In this document: positions 1-7,735 of the stretch, piece by piece
Layout: every line of letters begins with the position of its first letter
Position numbering within the stretch: the first letter of the stretch is position 1
Assembly (NCBI RefSeq): GCF_900079725.1
Contig: NZ_LT599032.1
Coordinates: forward strand, 556,948-620,947
DNA length: 64,000 nucleotides
Reading direction: 5' to 3'
Source: an uncultured Dysgonomonas sp.
GTDB lineage: Bacteria; Bacteroidota; Bacteroidia; Bacteroidales; Dysgonomonadaceae
Made by a program: the position numbers and the translations under genes
Notes under the pieces: generated by a model
What the model saw: the letters and a program-made list of their open reading frames with translations, nothing else
Told to the model about the DNA's origin: nothing
Database searches by the model: none

Positions 1-288
1 ACGATAAACGCTTTCTACCGTGTTGTTGGATGGAAAATAATTATCACTCCACATCGGAATAGGATCTACCAGTGACGAAATATTTTCTATAGCCATTTGG
101 CTTCCATCCGGATTATTTACCGACCAGGGATTAGCATACTGCGATTCTTCCAGAGCATCGGGAGGCCATGAGAATAAATATTTGAGCTGATCGCCTGCCG
201 TACCCATAAATGACTGGGTTATAAATCCGTCGATGAGCAGAGCCCTCAGGGCCCGCTGTACGTTAGAGTCTTTTATGATTGGATTCAT
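1..288 (-). CDS. Partial protein of unknown function, paralogue of the next gene
   Basis: The first 96 codons are visible; the rest runs off the left edge. The start is ATG at 288-286 (MNPIIKDSNVQRAL). I do not recognise the family. Residues about 38-66 (WPPDAL, ANPWSVNNPDGS, NISSLVD) line up with WPGQAI, ANPQSPANPNGS and NFSQLVD near the N-terminus of the protein encoded at 366-1754. The two are therefore tandem paralogues 77 bp apart on the same strand, probably co-transcribed with this gene second. No signal peptide or membrane segment is visible in the part shown. The alignment is direct; any function is unknown. Confidence 0.75.
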   Translation of the reverse strand, partial: MNPIIKDSNVQRALRALLIDGFITQSFMGTAGDQLKYLFSWPPDALEESQYANPWSVNNPDGSQMAIENISSLVDPIPMWSDNYFPSNNTVESVYR

Positions 289-365
289 TTATGTATTTAT
301 ATCGTTAAGGTAAAAAGAGGTCGCAGAGGATGTAATCCGATCCCCTGCCCCCCTTATTCAGTCAT

Positions 366-1754
366 TTATTGTGGTGGACATTCCGGCACAATAGTACTTA
401 GCCATCCTATAATTTGCAAACCCTCATTTTTGAGCGTTTTTCCGTCAAAAGAGGATGCAAATTTCTTATCGCTACTACCATGCTCGTATCCTCCGCTGAT
501 AGCGAATGGGCCCCATCCAAAAGAAGCCTGCGTCTTCAGTTTACTTGTTATCAGTTCTGAATCCTCTTTCGAGAAATCAGCTTTTATCGACAAGTCCCTT
601 ACAGCAATAAAACTGGTTGGTAGCATAGGGAAAGGTGTGTTGAGTGGTTGATTTCTTGTTCCACTGGATAGTTCTCCTTTTTTATACGCATTCCCAAGCG
701 ACCATCCTTTGATAGAATACAACAAGTGATTGTACCACGGACGATTGATCTGTACACGGGTAAACTTAAATGACACTGTCAGATTTGTTGTCTGTTTACT
801 CATCGATACATGTGAGTCTTCTTTATCGAAACTACCGCCTACATGCCACAATCCCCAACTAGCATTACCACCTGCACTGATCTTAGAAAAATCGGAATGT
901 TCACTGGTCTTCAGAGTTTTAGAATCCAGAGTTACTGATGTCCATGTACTGGCGGCACTCGGAGCAAACCAGTTAGCAGGTATCGCATAAGCCGGATAGT
1001 ATACACTATTCGGGTCAGATATATTTCCTCTCTGATATTTATCATATTGCAATTGCGCATTATTAAATACCTGACCGACCTGATTGTTTATATACTGAGC
1101 TTCAACTGCCAGCATATCTTCTACCCTGGCTTTTTGGGCATTAGTCCAGTCCTGATAAGCAGAGTCCGCCTTCGATATATACCTTGGACCTAATAAGCTC
1201 CATTGTTTTTGATCTGCCGGTTTACTCATATCAAGGGCAAAATAAGCAGCGATCAAACTGGTTAATGCATCATTATATGCATCCATCTTACGCTTATAGT
1301 TAGTATAAACCGGAGAGTCTACCTTTACGGTGATAGGTTTTCCCTCACCGTCAAAGTCCGTACCGTCTGCATGCAAAAAGTTATAAGCTTCTTCATATCT
1401 CTTTTTTGCATACTCGTCAATAGGTGGTGGTGTTACGTTTGCCTTAACAGTCAACGGATAGATACCCTTCGACAGAGTGTGCCCGTTTTCTGCAGTAATA
1501 GGATTAATACTAAACAAGCGGTCTACCAATTGCGAAAAATTTTGTACAGATTTTTCACTTCCATTAGGATTTGCCGGCGATTGAGGATTGGCAAAAGATT
1601 CGAGGTCAATAGCCTGTCCAGGCCAGTTTAGCGACAAGTATATGTTCTGATTCTGGCTAGTTCCCTGTAGCTTGAGGTCTGCAGGTGGATCAGCATAGGC
1701 ACTAAATAACGTGTCATAAATAGACTGTAGCATCATTTTATCGATGTCTGCCAT
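366..1754 (-). CDS. Protein of unknown function, paralogue of its downstream neighbour
   Basis: A 462-residue soluble protein with no signal peptide or membrane helix. The N-terminal 100 residues contain the WP...ANP...NP(N/D)GS...F/ISxLVD block shared with the downstream partial gene. The middle (about 110-260) is helix-like and rich in Ala, Gln and Tyr. The C-terminal half (about 270-462) alternates short polar and hydrophobic strands, with Gly-rich turns and the motifs NASWGLWHVGGS, QINRPWYN and GWGPFAISGGYEHG, so an all-beta fold is likely. I do not recognise the family and give no function. It would be the first gene of a two-gene minus-strand unit. The start at 1754 is the only plausible ATG before the AT-rich spacer. 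Confidence 0.75.
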   Translation of the reverse strand: MADIDKMMLQSIYDTLFSAYADPPADLKLQGTSQNQNIYLSLNWPGQAIDLESFANPQSPANPNGSEKSVQNFSQLVDRLFSINPITAENGHTLSKGIYPLTVKANVTPPPIDEYAKKRYEEAYNFLHADGTDFDGEGKPITVKVDSPVYTNYKRKMDAYNDALTSLIAAYFALDMSKPADQKQWSLLGPRYISKADSAYQDWTNAQKARVEDMLAVEAQYINNQVGQVFNNAQLQYDKYQRGNISDPNSVYYPAYAIPANWFAPSAASTWTSVTLDSKTLKTSEHSDFSKISAGGNASWGLWHVGGSFDKEDSHVSMSKQTTNLTVSFKFTRVQINRPWYNHLLYSIKGWSLGNAYKKGELSSGTRNQPLNTPFPMLPTSFIAVRDLSIKADFSKEDSELITSKLKTQASFGWGPFAISGGYEHGSSDKKFASSFDGKTLKNEGLQIIGWLSTIVPECPPQ

Positions 1755-2228
1755 AGTAGTAATGTTTTTAGATTAGTACTCTAGTAACTATATGGAATGC
1801 ATTCATATATTTCATATTTGAAATGGGATTTTCCTTCCCCCAATATTATTAAATATAATAATTCAATATTATCTTCCGAAAACTCTCAATATGATTTGTT
1901 AAAGCTATTTCTAAATACTGTCTAAATCTCAATAGATTTAATAAGAAGGCAAATTGGGCATTGTTTGTTAATATTATAACATCACCTTTTAATAAAAGTT
2001 CATTATTTAAATAATTATTTTAAGTTAATTTTTAAAATATTGCATAAATAGCCCGTAAATAGCTGTTAAAATCACAAAAAAAATCTGATGAATTATATGT
2101 TAACAAGGATTTCTGTTTTTCTAAAATTTTCTATCGTTCATAATATCTGCTGTAGAAAAAATAAGTATCTTCACATTGTGAAAAAATGACAACAATTCGA
2201 CAAACTAAAAAACGAAAACAATATAAAC
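1755..2228. other. AT-rich intergenic spacer between divergent genes
   Basis: 474 bp separate two divergent genes. It is very AT-rich with long A and T tracts. I see no ORF, RNA gene or strong hairpin. A TATCTTCA at 2166-2173 is a poor match to the Bacteroidota -7 element (TAnnTTTG) and may serve the gene at 2229. Confidence 0.5.
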
Positions 2229-2894
2229 ATGCTAAAAAAGGATACACTGGATTTCCTCGCCGCACTAAAGGAAAACAACTATCGCGAATGGTTTACCGAA
2301 AACAAGAAATGGTATGACCGGGCACGTGCCGACTATGAAAAACTGGTAGGACAGACAATACAGGCAATAGCCACATTCGACCCTGAAATAGGATTGCTGG
2401 AGCCGAAAAAATGTATCTTCCGCATCTATAGGGATGTACGTTTTTCTACCGATAAGTCTCCTTACAAAACCCATTTCGGGGCAGTATTCCGTCCTCGCAC
2501 ACTGGATAAATCGTCAGGCTATTACTTGCATATCGACCCGGAGGAAAGTTTTATTTCGTGCGGGCATTATATGCTGATGCCGGACCAATTGAAGAAAGTA
2601 AGACGGGGTATATATGACGACTTCGAACTGTTTCAGGAAATACTCAACGAAAAGCGCTTCAAAAAGGAGATCGGAGATCTTTACCGCGATGAAGACGCTT
2701 TGCAACGTGTACCCAATGGATTTGATAAGAACCACCCAGCAACAGAATATCTGAAATTGAAGCATTTTTATGCATATAAGCCAATCCCTACAGATAAACT
2801 GCTGAGCGATGAACTTGTACCATACATCAAAGATATGTATAAGCTGATGCAGCCATTAAGCGAGTTTCTGAATGATCTGATAATGGAGGATTAA
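2229..2894 (+). CDS. DUF2461 (TIGR02453-type) domain protein
   Basis: A 221-residue protein that spans a DUF2461 domain almost end to end. Visible family hallmarks are NNYREWFTENKKWYD near residues 16-30, FRIYRDVRFSTDKSPYKTH around 64-82 and the YYLHI...SCGHYML segment around 98-118. The family is common in Bacteroidota and Actinobacteria; its biochemical role is not established. No signal peptide or membrane helix is seen. It stands alone: the gene downstream has its own promoter at 2947-2979. A weak 8-bp hairpin (2885-2907) overlaps the stop codon but lacks a T-tract. Confidence 0.85.
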   Translation: MLKKDTLDFLAALKENNYREWFTENKKWYDRARADYEKLVGQTIQAIATFDPEIGLLEPKKCIFRIYRDVRFSTDKSPYKTHFGAVFRPRTLDKSSGYYLHIDPEESFISCGHYMLMPDQLKKVRRGIYDDFELFQEILNEKRFKKEIGDLYRDEDALQRVPNGFDKNHPATEYLKLKHFYAYKPIPTDKLLSDELVPYIKDMYKLMQPLSEFLNDLIMED

Positions 2895-2946
2895 CCAATA
2901 ATCCTCCCTCCCCTCCCTTCAATTAACAAATATTCCTTTTTCTTAA

Positions 2947-2979
2947 TTTGGAAAAAATAGCGATAGCCAATATCTTTAC
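2947..2979 (+). promoter_or_regulatory. Bacteroidota-type promoter
   Basis: TTTG at 2947-2950, then 20 bp, then TATCTTTAC at 2971-2979, matching the -33/-7 consensus of the Bacteroidota primary sigma factor. It lies 20 bp before the ATG at 3000, so the leader would be very short. Confidence 0.65.
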
Positions 2980-2999
2980 GGTATCAATAAAGAATATAT

Positions 3000-4262
3000 A
3001 TGGAAATCGCAATAATCGTTGCATTAATACTATTGAATGGTATTTTCTCAATGTCGGAAATAGCAGTTGTGTCTGCCCGTAAGTCCAGTTTGAACAATGA
3101 AGCCAAACGAGGTAACAAATCTGCCCAGTCTGCTGTAAATCTGGCTAATAATCCTGACCGATTCTTATCTACTGTACAGGTTGGGATTACATTAATCGGA
3201 ATTCTGACCGGTCTTTATTCGGGAGATGTACTAGCTGATGATTTTGCCAAAGTGCTAAATAATACAGGCATCCCTCAACAGTATGTACTGACTGTTTCAA
3301 AGGTGAGCATTGTTATTGTGGTTACCTATTTTACGATTGTTTTCGGTGAGTTGGTACCGAAGAGGATCGGCTTAAGTGCCGCCGAAAAGATAGCCAAATT
3401 TATAGCCCTCCCCATGCACTATCTCTCCATTATCGCATCTCCTTTTGTATGGATTCTCTCCAAAAGTACCTCTCTGATTTTTAACCTTTTGGGAATTAAA
3501 AACACTGACACAAAGGTGACAGAAGAAGAGATAAAGTCAATGATACAGGAAGGAACCGAAGGGGGCGAAGTTCAGGAGGTAGAACAGGATATAGTGGAAC
3601 GTGTCTTCACATTGGGCGACAGGGATCTGGAATCTATTATGACCTACCGGGGCGAAATAGTATGGATAGATACCGATATGACCAATCAGGAAATAATCGG
3701 GATTATACAGAATAATCCATTCGACAAATATCCTGTAGGCAATAAGGATCTGGATCATGTGGAAGGCATTGTGCACCTGAAAGATATGTTTGGAAAAATA
3801 GAAGATCCGGATTTTGATATTATGCAGGTAGTACGTCCCGTCCATTATTTTTACGAAAACATGGAAGTCTACAGCGCTTTGGAAGAAATGAAGATGAAGC
3901 ATGTACAATACGCCCTTGTTTGTGACGAATTCGGTATTGTACGCGGTATCGTTACTCTCAAAGATATTCTGGAAGCATTGGTAGGAACAATCCTCGACCC
4001 GCATGAAGAACCCGACATAGTGCAGCGACAGGATGGCAGCTGCCTTGTAGACGGACAATGCTCATTCTATGATTTCCTTACTTATTTCAAAAAAGGCGAT
4101 TTATATTCTAAATATGAATACAATACACTTAGCGGACTGATACTAGACTTATTGGAGCATATACCTAGAACAGGCGAATTATTGACATGGAAAGGATTCT
4201 CTTTCGAGATAGTAGATATGGATGGTGCACGTATCGACAAAGTGTTGGTGAAAAGACCATAG
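3000..4262 (+). CDS. CNNM/CBS-domain membrane protein of the HlyC/CorC (TlyC) family
   Basis: A 420-residue inner-membrane protein. The N-terminal CNNM (DUF21) domain spans about 1-170, with hydrophobic helices near 1-22, 55-80, 92-118 and 130-160 and the motifs LNGIFSMSEIAVVSARKS and FGELVPKRIG. Two CBS motifs follow at about 200-335 (MTYRGEIVWIDTD; VCDEFGIVRGIVTLKDILEALVG). The C-terminal CorC_HlyC transporter-associated domain, about 340-420, contains DGQCSFYDF and YNTLSGLILDLL. Relatives are called hemolysin-like but are more often linked to Mg2+/Co2+ efflux or cation homeostasis; which ion this one handles cannot be read from the sequence. It converges with the DUF3943 gene 6 bp downstream, with no terminator between. 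Confidence 0.9.
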   Translation: MEIAIIVALILLNGIFSMSEIAVVSARKSSLNNEAKRGNKSAQSAVNLANNPDRFLSTVQVGITLIGILTGLYSGDVLADDFAKVLNNTGIPQQYVLTVSKVSIVIVVTYFTIVFGELVPKRIGLSAAEKIAKFIALPMHYLSIIASPFVWILSKSTSLIFNLLGIKNTDTKVTEEEIKSMIQEGTEGGEVQEVEQDIVERVFTLGDRDLESIMTYRGEIVWIDTDMTNQEIIGIIQNNPFDKYPVGNKDLDHVEGIVHLKDMFGKIEDPDFDIMQVVRPVHYFYENMEVYSALEEMKMKHVQYALVCDEFGIVRGIVTLKDILEALVGTILDPHEEPDIVQRQDGSCLVDGQCSFYDFLTYFKKGDLYSKYEYNTLSGLILDLLEHIPRTGELLTWKGFSFEIVDMDGARIDKVLVKRP

Positions 4263-4268
4263 CATCTG

Positions 4269-5747
4269 CTAAAATTTATATGTGAGCATCAAACGACCCT
4301 CTGCTGTGGAAGAAAATACATTATCGAAATATTTATAATTCGTATCACGCGCGTAACTATAGCCAATACCTGTCAGATAAAAACGGTCTTTCAGCTTCAA
4401 ATCCATCCGCAGACAGACCACATTCAACACTGCTTGCGAATGGTCACCTTGGGCATTCAGTGTTTTTTCGTTCACTGTTTCCCAATTTATATCCCGTGGA
4501 TAGCCTTTCCACGTGAACATGCGGTATCCGTCGTCGGTGAGCGAAACACTGAATATATCCTTGTACGCAATACTGGCTCCCAATTTCCAACTAAAGCCAC
4601 TAGCCAGATTATAATTACGGTCGTCAAGTATATAATGGTCGCTAAGAGTACCACCCAATATAATGGCATTGAAATGAGCAAAGGAGTCGAACACCCAGTT
4701 TGAAAACCGTTTGCTCTTATGTATCAGCCCTACCCCGAACGAAGCCGGTGCAGATATCTTGTAAGGTATACGCGACGATACATCGGATATCGTATCGGAA
4801 TCATAATAGTCGAAATGCTGATATACTCCAATACTGAGAAAATCCTTCGAATTATCGATAAGTTCCGCAGAATACAATCTTCCGGTAATATTCAGCTGGC
4901 TTAGCATAGGCTGTGAGCCTTGTCCGTTAATATTGGCTTTGAAAGTAAAATAATCGTATGGTTTATTTGTTTCAGCTTCGAACCTGTCGCCATATTCCAC
5001 GTTAATATTTGTAGCAAAACCAAGCCCTTTATCTATCACGGGGTCTTCAAATTCCAAGGCCCTCACCCCCATGGATACTTCGACGCTTACATCAGGTACT
5101 CCAAACTGTTTGCCCGAAGTAGATCTTTTCCGCCAGGCATCTCCCGACATGATACGTGTAAGGCCACGCATAGGTGATATGAGAAATGCTGCAGCTTCGA
5201 GTCCGAAACGGGAAGAACCTGTACGCCTGTCGTCGAGAATAAGATCGGAAGTACGGTAAAATACTTCGCCTATAGCCATACCACCTATAGGTGTAGCTAT
5301 TATATCATTGGTAGAGGGAAATTCATTTTCCATAAACATTTCCCACATAGCACTCCCGGCTAAAGCCAAGCCTCCCGATTCCCAATAAGTAAGGCCGTTG
5401 GCCCGTCCTGCATTGAAGTGAAGATTGCCATGATAAGGGTGTGCAAACATATTTGTTTCCAGATTATCATTGTCCCAGATGAAGCCTTTCTTAAAATTTC
5501 GCCTTACAGACTTCATACTGATATAAGCATAATCACCTTTCTTCACATATCTGTCAAATGCCCATAATCCAACATTGAAACCCACAGTGATTCCCCCGGC
5601 ACGATACCAGTTCTTTTTCGAATAATATGCAATATCGAGCGAATCGGCAAGTTTCGGTTTAGCAGTCTGGTGCCGCATAGTGATCTGCGAATACCCGCTC
5701 AAAGAAATAAAGAAAAATAATATGAGGAAAAAACGGCAATTCTGCAT
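4269..5747 (-). CDS. DUF3943 outer-membrane protein
   Basis: A 492-residue exported protein. The signal peptide is residues 1-20 (hydrophobic FFLILFFFISLSGYSQ, likely cleaved before Q21). The DUF3943 core lies around 40-200, with NWYRAGGITVGFN, HPYHGNLHFNAGRANGLTYWES and GGMAIGEVFYRTSD. The rest is made of amphipathic beta-strands ending in RLMLTYKF, a typical C-terminal outer-membrane barrel strand. The family is Bacteroidota-rich and its function is unknown. The gene is monocistronic and convergent with the CBS protein gene. Confidence 0.85.
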   Translation of the reverse strand: MQNCRFFLILFFFISLSGYSQITMRHQTAKPKLADSLDIAYYSKKNWYRAGGITVGFNVGLWAFDRYVKKGDYAYISMKSVRRNFKKGFIWDNDNLETNMFAHPYHGNLHFNAGRANGLTYWESGGLALAGSAMWEMFMENEFPSTNDIIATPIGGMAIGEVFYRTSDLILDDRRTGSSRFGLEAAAFLISPMRGLTRIMSGDAWRKRSTSGKQFGVPDVSVEVSMGVRALEFEDPVIDKGLGFATNINVEYGDRFEAETNKPYDYFTFKANINGQGSQPMLSQLNITGRLYSAELIDNSKDFLSIGVYQHFDYYDSDTISDVSSRIPYKISAPASFGVGLIHKSKRFSNWVFDSFAHFNAIILGGTLSDHYILDDRNYNLASGFSWKLGASIAYKDIFSVSLTDDGYRMFTWKGYPRDINWETVNEKTLNAQGDHSQAVLNVVCLRMDLKLKDRFYLTGIGYSYARDTNYKYFDNVFSSTAEGRLMLTYKF

Positions 5748-5832
5748 TATTATATATCAAGTTAATCTTTAGTGTGTAAGATATGATTTCTACAAAAATA
5801 AAAGAAAACAGAAATAAAGAGGTATTATATAA

Positions 5833-5861
5833 AAAAAGACAGGGTTCTCCACTGTCTTTTT
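5833..5861 (-). terminator. Hairpin terminator of the TetR/SMR unit
   Basis: Perfect 10-bp arms (AAAAAGACAG at 5833-5842, CTGTCTTTTT at 5852-5861) around a 9-nt loop. It lies downstream of the minus-strand gene ending at 6011; read on that strand the hairpin ends in T residues. The symmetry makes it potentially bidirectional. Confidence 0.7.
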
Positions 5862-6010
5862 AATATAATTTCACACAATACAGATATTTAAAGGTGCAAA
5901 ATAAATAATTGAAAACGCCATATACCAGAACATTCCCTACTCTATATTCAGAGTAAAAATCTGCATATACATCTTAGCATCGTTCCGAGATTCATTGCAT
6001 ATCTATATTA

Positions 6011-6337
6011 TCAATGTGATACTGCTTTTAAACCAACTACCGATGCTATCAAAGTAACAATAAAAAATATCCGCATCAGATTGGCTGGCTCTTTAAACAC
6101 AATTATTCCCAAAAGTACAGTCCCGGCAGCGCCTATACCTGTAAATATGGCATATGCAGTACCCATCGGTATCGTTTGAGTAGCCTTTACCAACAACCCC
6201 ATTCCTAATACCAAACACACTCCGAATGCGATATACCAATATGTAGATTGCGGAGCAGCTACGATTTTTGCTTTTGATATACAAAAAGTAAAACCTACTT
6301 CGAAAACACTTGCCAATAATAAATAAACCCAGCTCAT
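6011..6337 (-). CDS. Small multidrug resistance (SMR) family transporter
   Basis: A 108-residue inner-membrane protein with four helices (about 1-20, 32-50, 57-78, 84-105), the standard SMR length. Glu13 in LLASVFEVGF is the conserved proton- and substrate-binding carboxylate. PMGTAYAIFTGIGAAG is the helix-3 signature and resembles the SugE/Gdx branch (guanidinium exporters) at least as much as the EmrE drug exporters; substrate cannot be settled here. SMR proteins act as dimers driven by proton exchange. The gene lies 75 bp downstream of a TetR gene, with a TetR-type palindrome in the gap, so it is very likely the target of that regulator. Confidence 0.9.
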   Translation of the reverse strand: MSWVYLLLASVFEVGFTFCISKAKIVAAPQSTYWYIAFGVCLVLGMGLLVKATQTIPMGTAYAIFTGIGAAGTVLLGIIVFKEPANLMRIFFIVTLIASVVGLKAVSH

Positions 6338-6369
6338 ACAAAATCTATTTTAAAAAATATTTGAAAAAC

Positions 6370-6387
6370 ATTGAACACTCGTTCAAT
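6370..6387. promoter_or_regulatory. TetR-type operator before the SMR gene
   Basis: ATTGAAC at 6370-6376, a 4-bp spacer ACTC, and GTTCAAT at 6381-6387: perfect 7-bp inverted arms. It repeats the core of the larger palindrome in front of the tetR gene (7021-7050). Its position between tetR and the SMR gene suggests direct repression of the efflux gene. Confidence 0.7.
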
Positions 6388-6412
6388 ATAATTATAAAAA
6401 AATATATACTCT

Positions 6413-7018
6413 TTATTTTAACAATGCAATATAATGGCTTAAAGCATTCTCCAGATTACGGATCACACTTTGTCCGTCTGATGAAAAAATACTTTGAAAC
6501 CATATACCATCCGTAAGTGTAAACAACTGGTTTGCTGAAACATTTACGTCTATATCTACACGTATTTCATCTCTGTTGATGCTATTCTTCAATGCATATT
6601 CCCAACCCGTACGCTCTTTTTCGGTTGTTGCCCTGTAATTATTTCTGAAAATGGCATCCCGCTGCATTACCTGATAAAACAAAAAGTGATAATTTAGCAT
6701 TGAAACTTCTTTTACACTTCCGGTTTCCTCTACTATTCCGGATATAATATTACTGATATGGCGGAAGCGATCGCACATAAAATCAACAAATTCAGCCACT
6801 CCGTAATCCTTAGCCTTACGGATATCAAAATCAAATATCTGAATAAAAAATTTCTCCGTCACCTGTATAAACAGCTCTTCCTTATTCTTGAAATAATGAT
6901 AGAGAAGCCCTCTCGACAAACCGGTAGCCACCTGAATATCGGTTATGGAAGTAGCATCAAAACCCTTTAACAACAAGAGTCCAAACGTTTTTTTCAATAT
7001 AAGTTCCTCTGTATTCAT
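6413..7018 (-). CDS. TetR/AcrR family transcriptional repressor
   Basis: 201 residues, normal for the family. The N-terminal helix-turn-helix spans about 5-50: KTFGLLLLKGFDATSITDIQVATGLSRG followed by the hallmark LLYHYFKNKEELF. The C-terminal about 150 residues form the variable ligand-binding and dimerisation domain. It is encoded upstream of an SMR exporter on the same strand. Palindromes of one core (TTGAAC-N4-GTTCAA) lie before both genes, the standard arrangement for an autoregulated efflux repressor released by the exported compound. The inducer is unknown. The start at 7018 puts the ATG 3 bp from the operator. Confidence 0.92.
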   Translation of the reverse strand: MNTEELILKKTFGLLLLKGFDATSITDIQVATGLSRGLLYHYFKNKEELFIQVTEKFFIQIFDFDIRKAKDYGVAEFVDFMCDRFRHISNIISGIVEETGSVKEVSMLNYHFLFYQVMQRDAIFRNNYRATTEKERTGWEYALKNSINRDEIRVDIDVNVSANQLFTLTDGIWFQSIFSSDGQSVIRNLENALSHYIALLK

Positions 7019-7020
7019 AT

Positions 7021-7050
7021 ATTTTTATTGAACAATCGTTCAATAAAAAT
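7021..7050. promoter_or_regulatory. TetR autoregulatory operator
   Basis: A 30-bp palindrome with perfect 13-bp arms (7021-7033 and 7038-7050) and a 4-bp spacer AATC; the inner core is ATTGAAC-N4-GTTCAAT. It directly abuts the tetR start codon, so bound repressor would block its own transcription. Confidence 0.8.
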
Positions 7051-7429
7051 ATAACATTTAAAATGAATGGCCAAACTTTAATTATAATATTTATCATCGA
7101 AGGAAAATTTTATCTATGTATATAGCTTTTAGCCGTTGGCTGATAGCTGATAGTTCTTTGAATTGAAAATCAGCAGAGCCAAATTTTAATTAGCAGATTT
7201 GCAAATTAGCATATTAGCAAATGTGTGATAAATGTTACATGTGCTTAAGTATTAAGTTGAAAGTTATATGAGAGCAGACAAGATACAAGTTGTTAACTGT
7301 TTACTGTAAATAGTGTTCTTTGTGTAAATCTTTGTGCCCCTTGTGGTAAAGAGATTTAACCATTAAGCACACGAAGGGAATCATAAAGGGCACAAGGGAT
7401 AAAAAACTGTAACCTTTGTTACCTTTTAA

Positions 7430-7473
7430 CAGTTACAAGTTACTTCGCCCTGCGGGCAGTTACGAGTTACAAG
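7430..7473. repeat. 44-bp dispersed repeat, copy 1
   Basis: Starts CAGTTACAAGTTACTTCGCC, continues with a GCCC-TGC-GGGC hairpin core, and ends with a second GTTAC unit. Copy 2 at 22865-22908, inside the cobalamin operon, differs at about five positions. The CAGTTAC units flank the GC-rich core as direct repeats. No coding potential. Confidence 0.7.
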
Positions 7474-7705
7474 TTGGTTTACTGATGACTGTTTACTGAT
7501 CTGTTACCTTTGTTATTTTTAACTATACACAGTTAATGAATAAAAATAAACAAGATAAGAATAATGAAAAATGTGTCAGAAGTGTCAGGTTTTAACACTA
7601 TATAGTTAATTAATGCAAAAACACAACAGATAACTACAGTTATCAATTTTCGGGGGTTACCCTAGGTCTGTAATCTTATAAGTTGTGTGTATTACAAAAA
7701 ACAAA

Positions 7706-7714
7706 TATCTTTAC
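7706..7714 (+). promoter_or_regulatory. Promoter -7 element of the S9 peptidase gene
   Basis: TATCTTTAC matches TAnnTTTG closely and lies 21 bp before the ATG. A TTGTG at 7683-7687, 18 bp upstream, could act as the -33 element. Confidence 0.5.
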
Positions 7715-7735
7715 ATATAAAATTAATTAAACTAT

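Larger units (their letters stand above)
7051..7735. other. Repeat-rich intergenic region
   Basis: 685 bp without a gene. It holds degenerate copies of a short GTTAACTG/GTTTACTG unit (7284-7305, 7470-7505), an inverted repeat TTGTGCCC/GGGCACAA (7332-7339 and 7388-7395), the 44-bp element annotated separately, and a GTGTCAG doublet near 7573-7587. The pattern suggests accumulated small dispersed repeats rather than a decayed gene. The promoter of the S9 peptidase lies at the right end. Confidence 0.55.

Noticed and set aside
2885-2907. Hairpin at the DUF2461 stop codon as terminator
   Set aside because: The 8-bp stem has no T-tract and overlaps the coding end.
7051-7735. Possible decayed gene in the long spacer
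   Set aside because: Short repeats account for most of it; no frame shows homology or coding-like composition.
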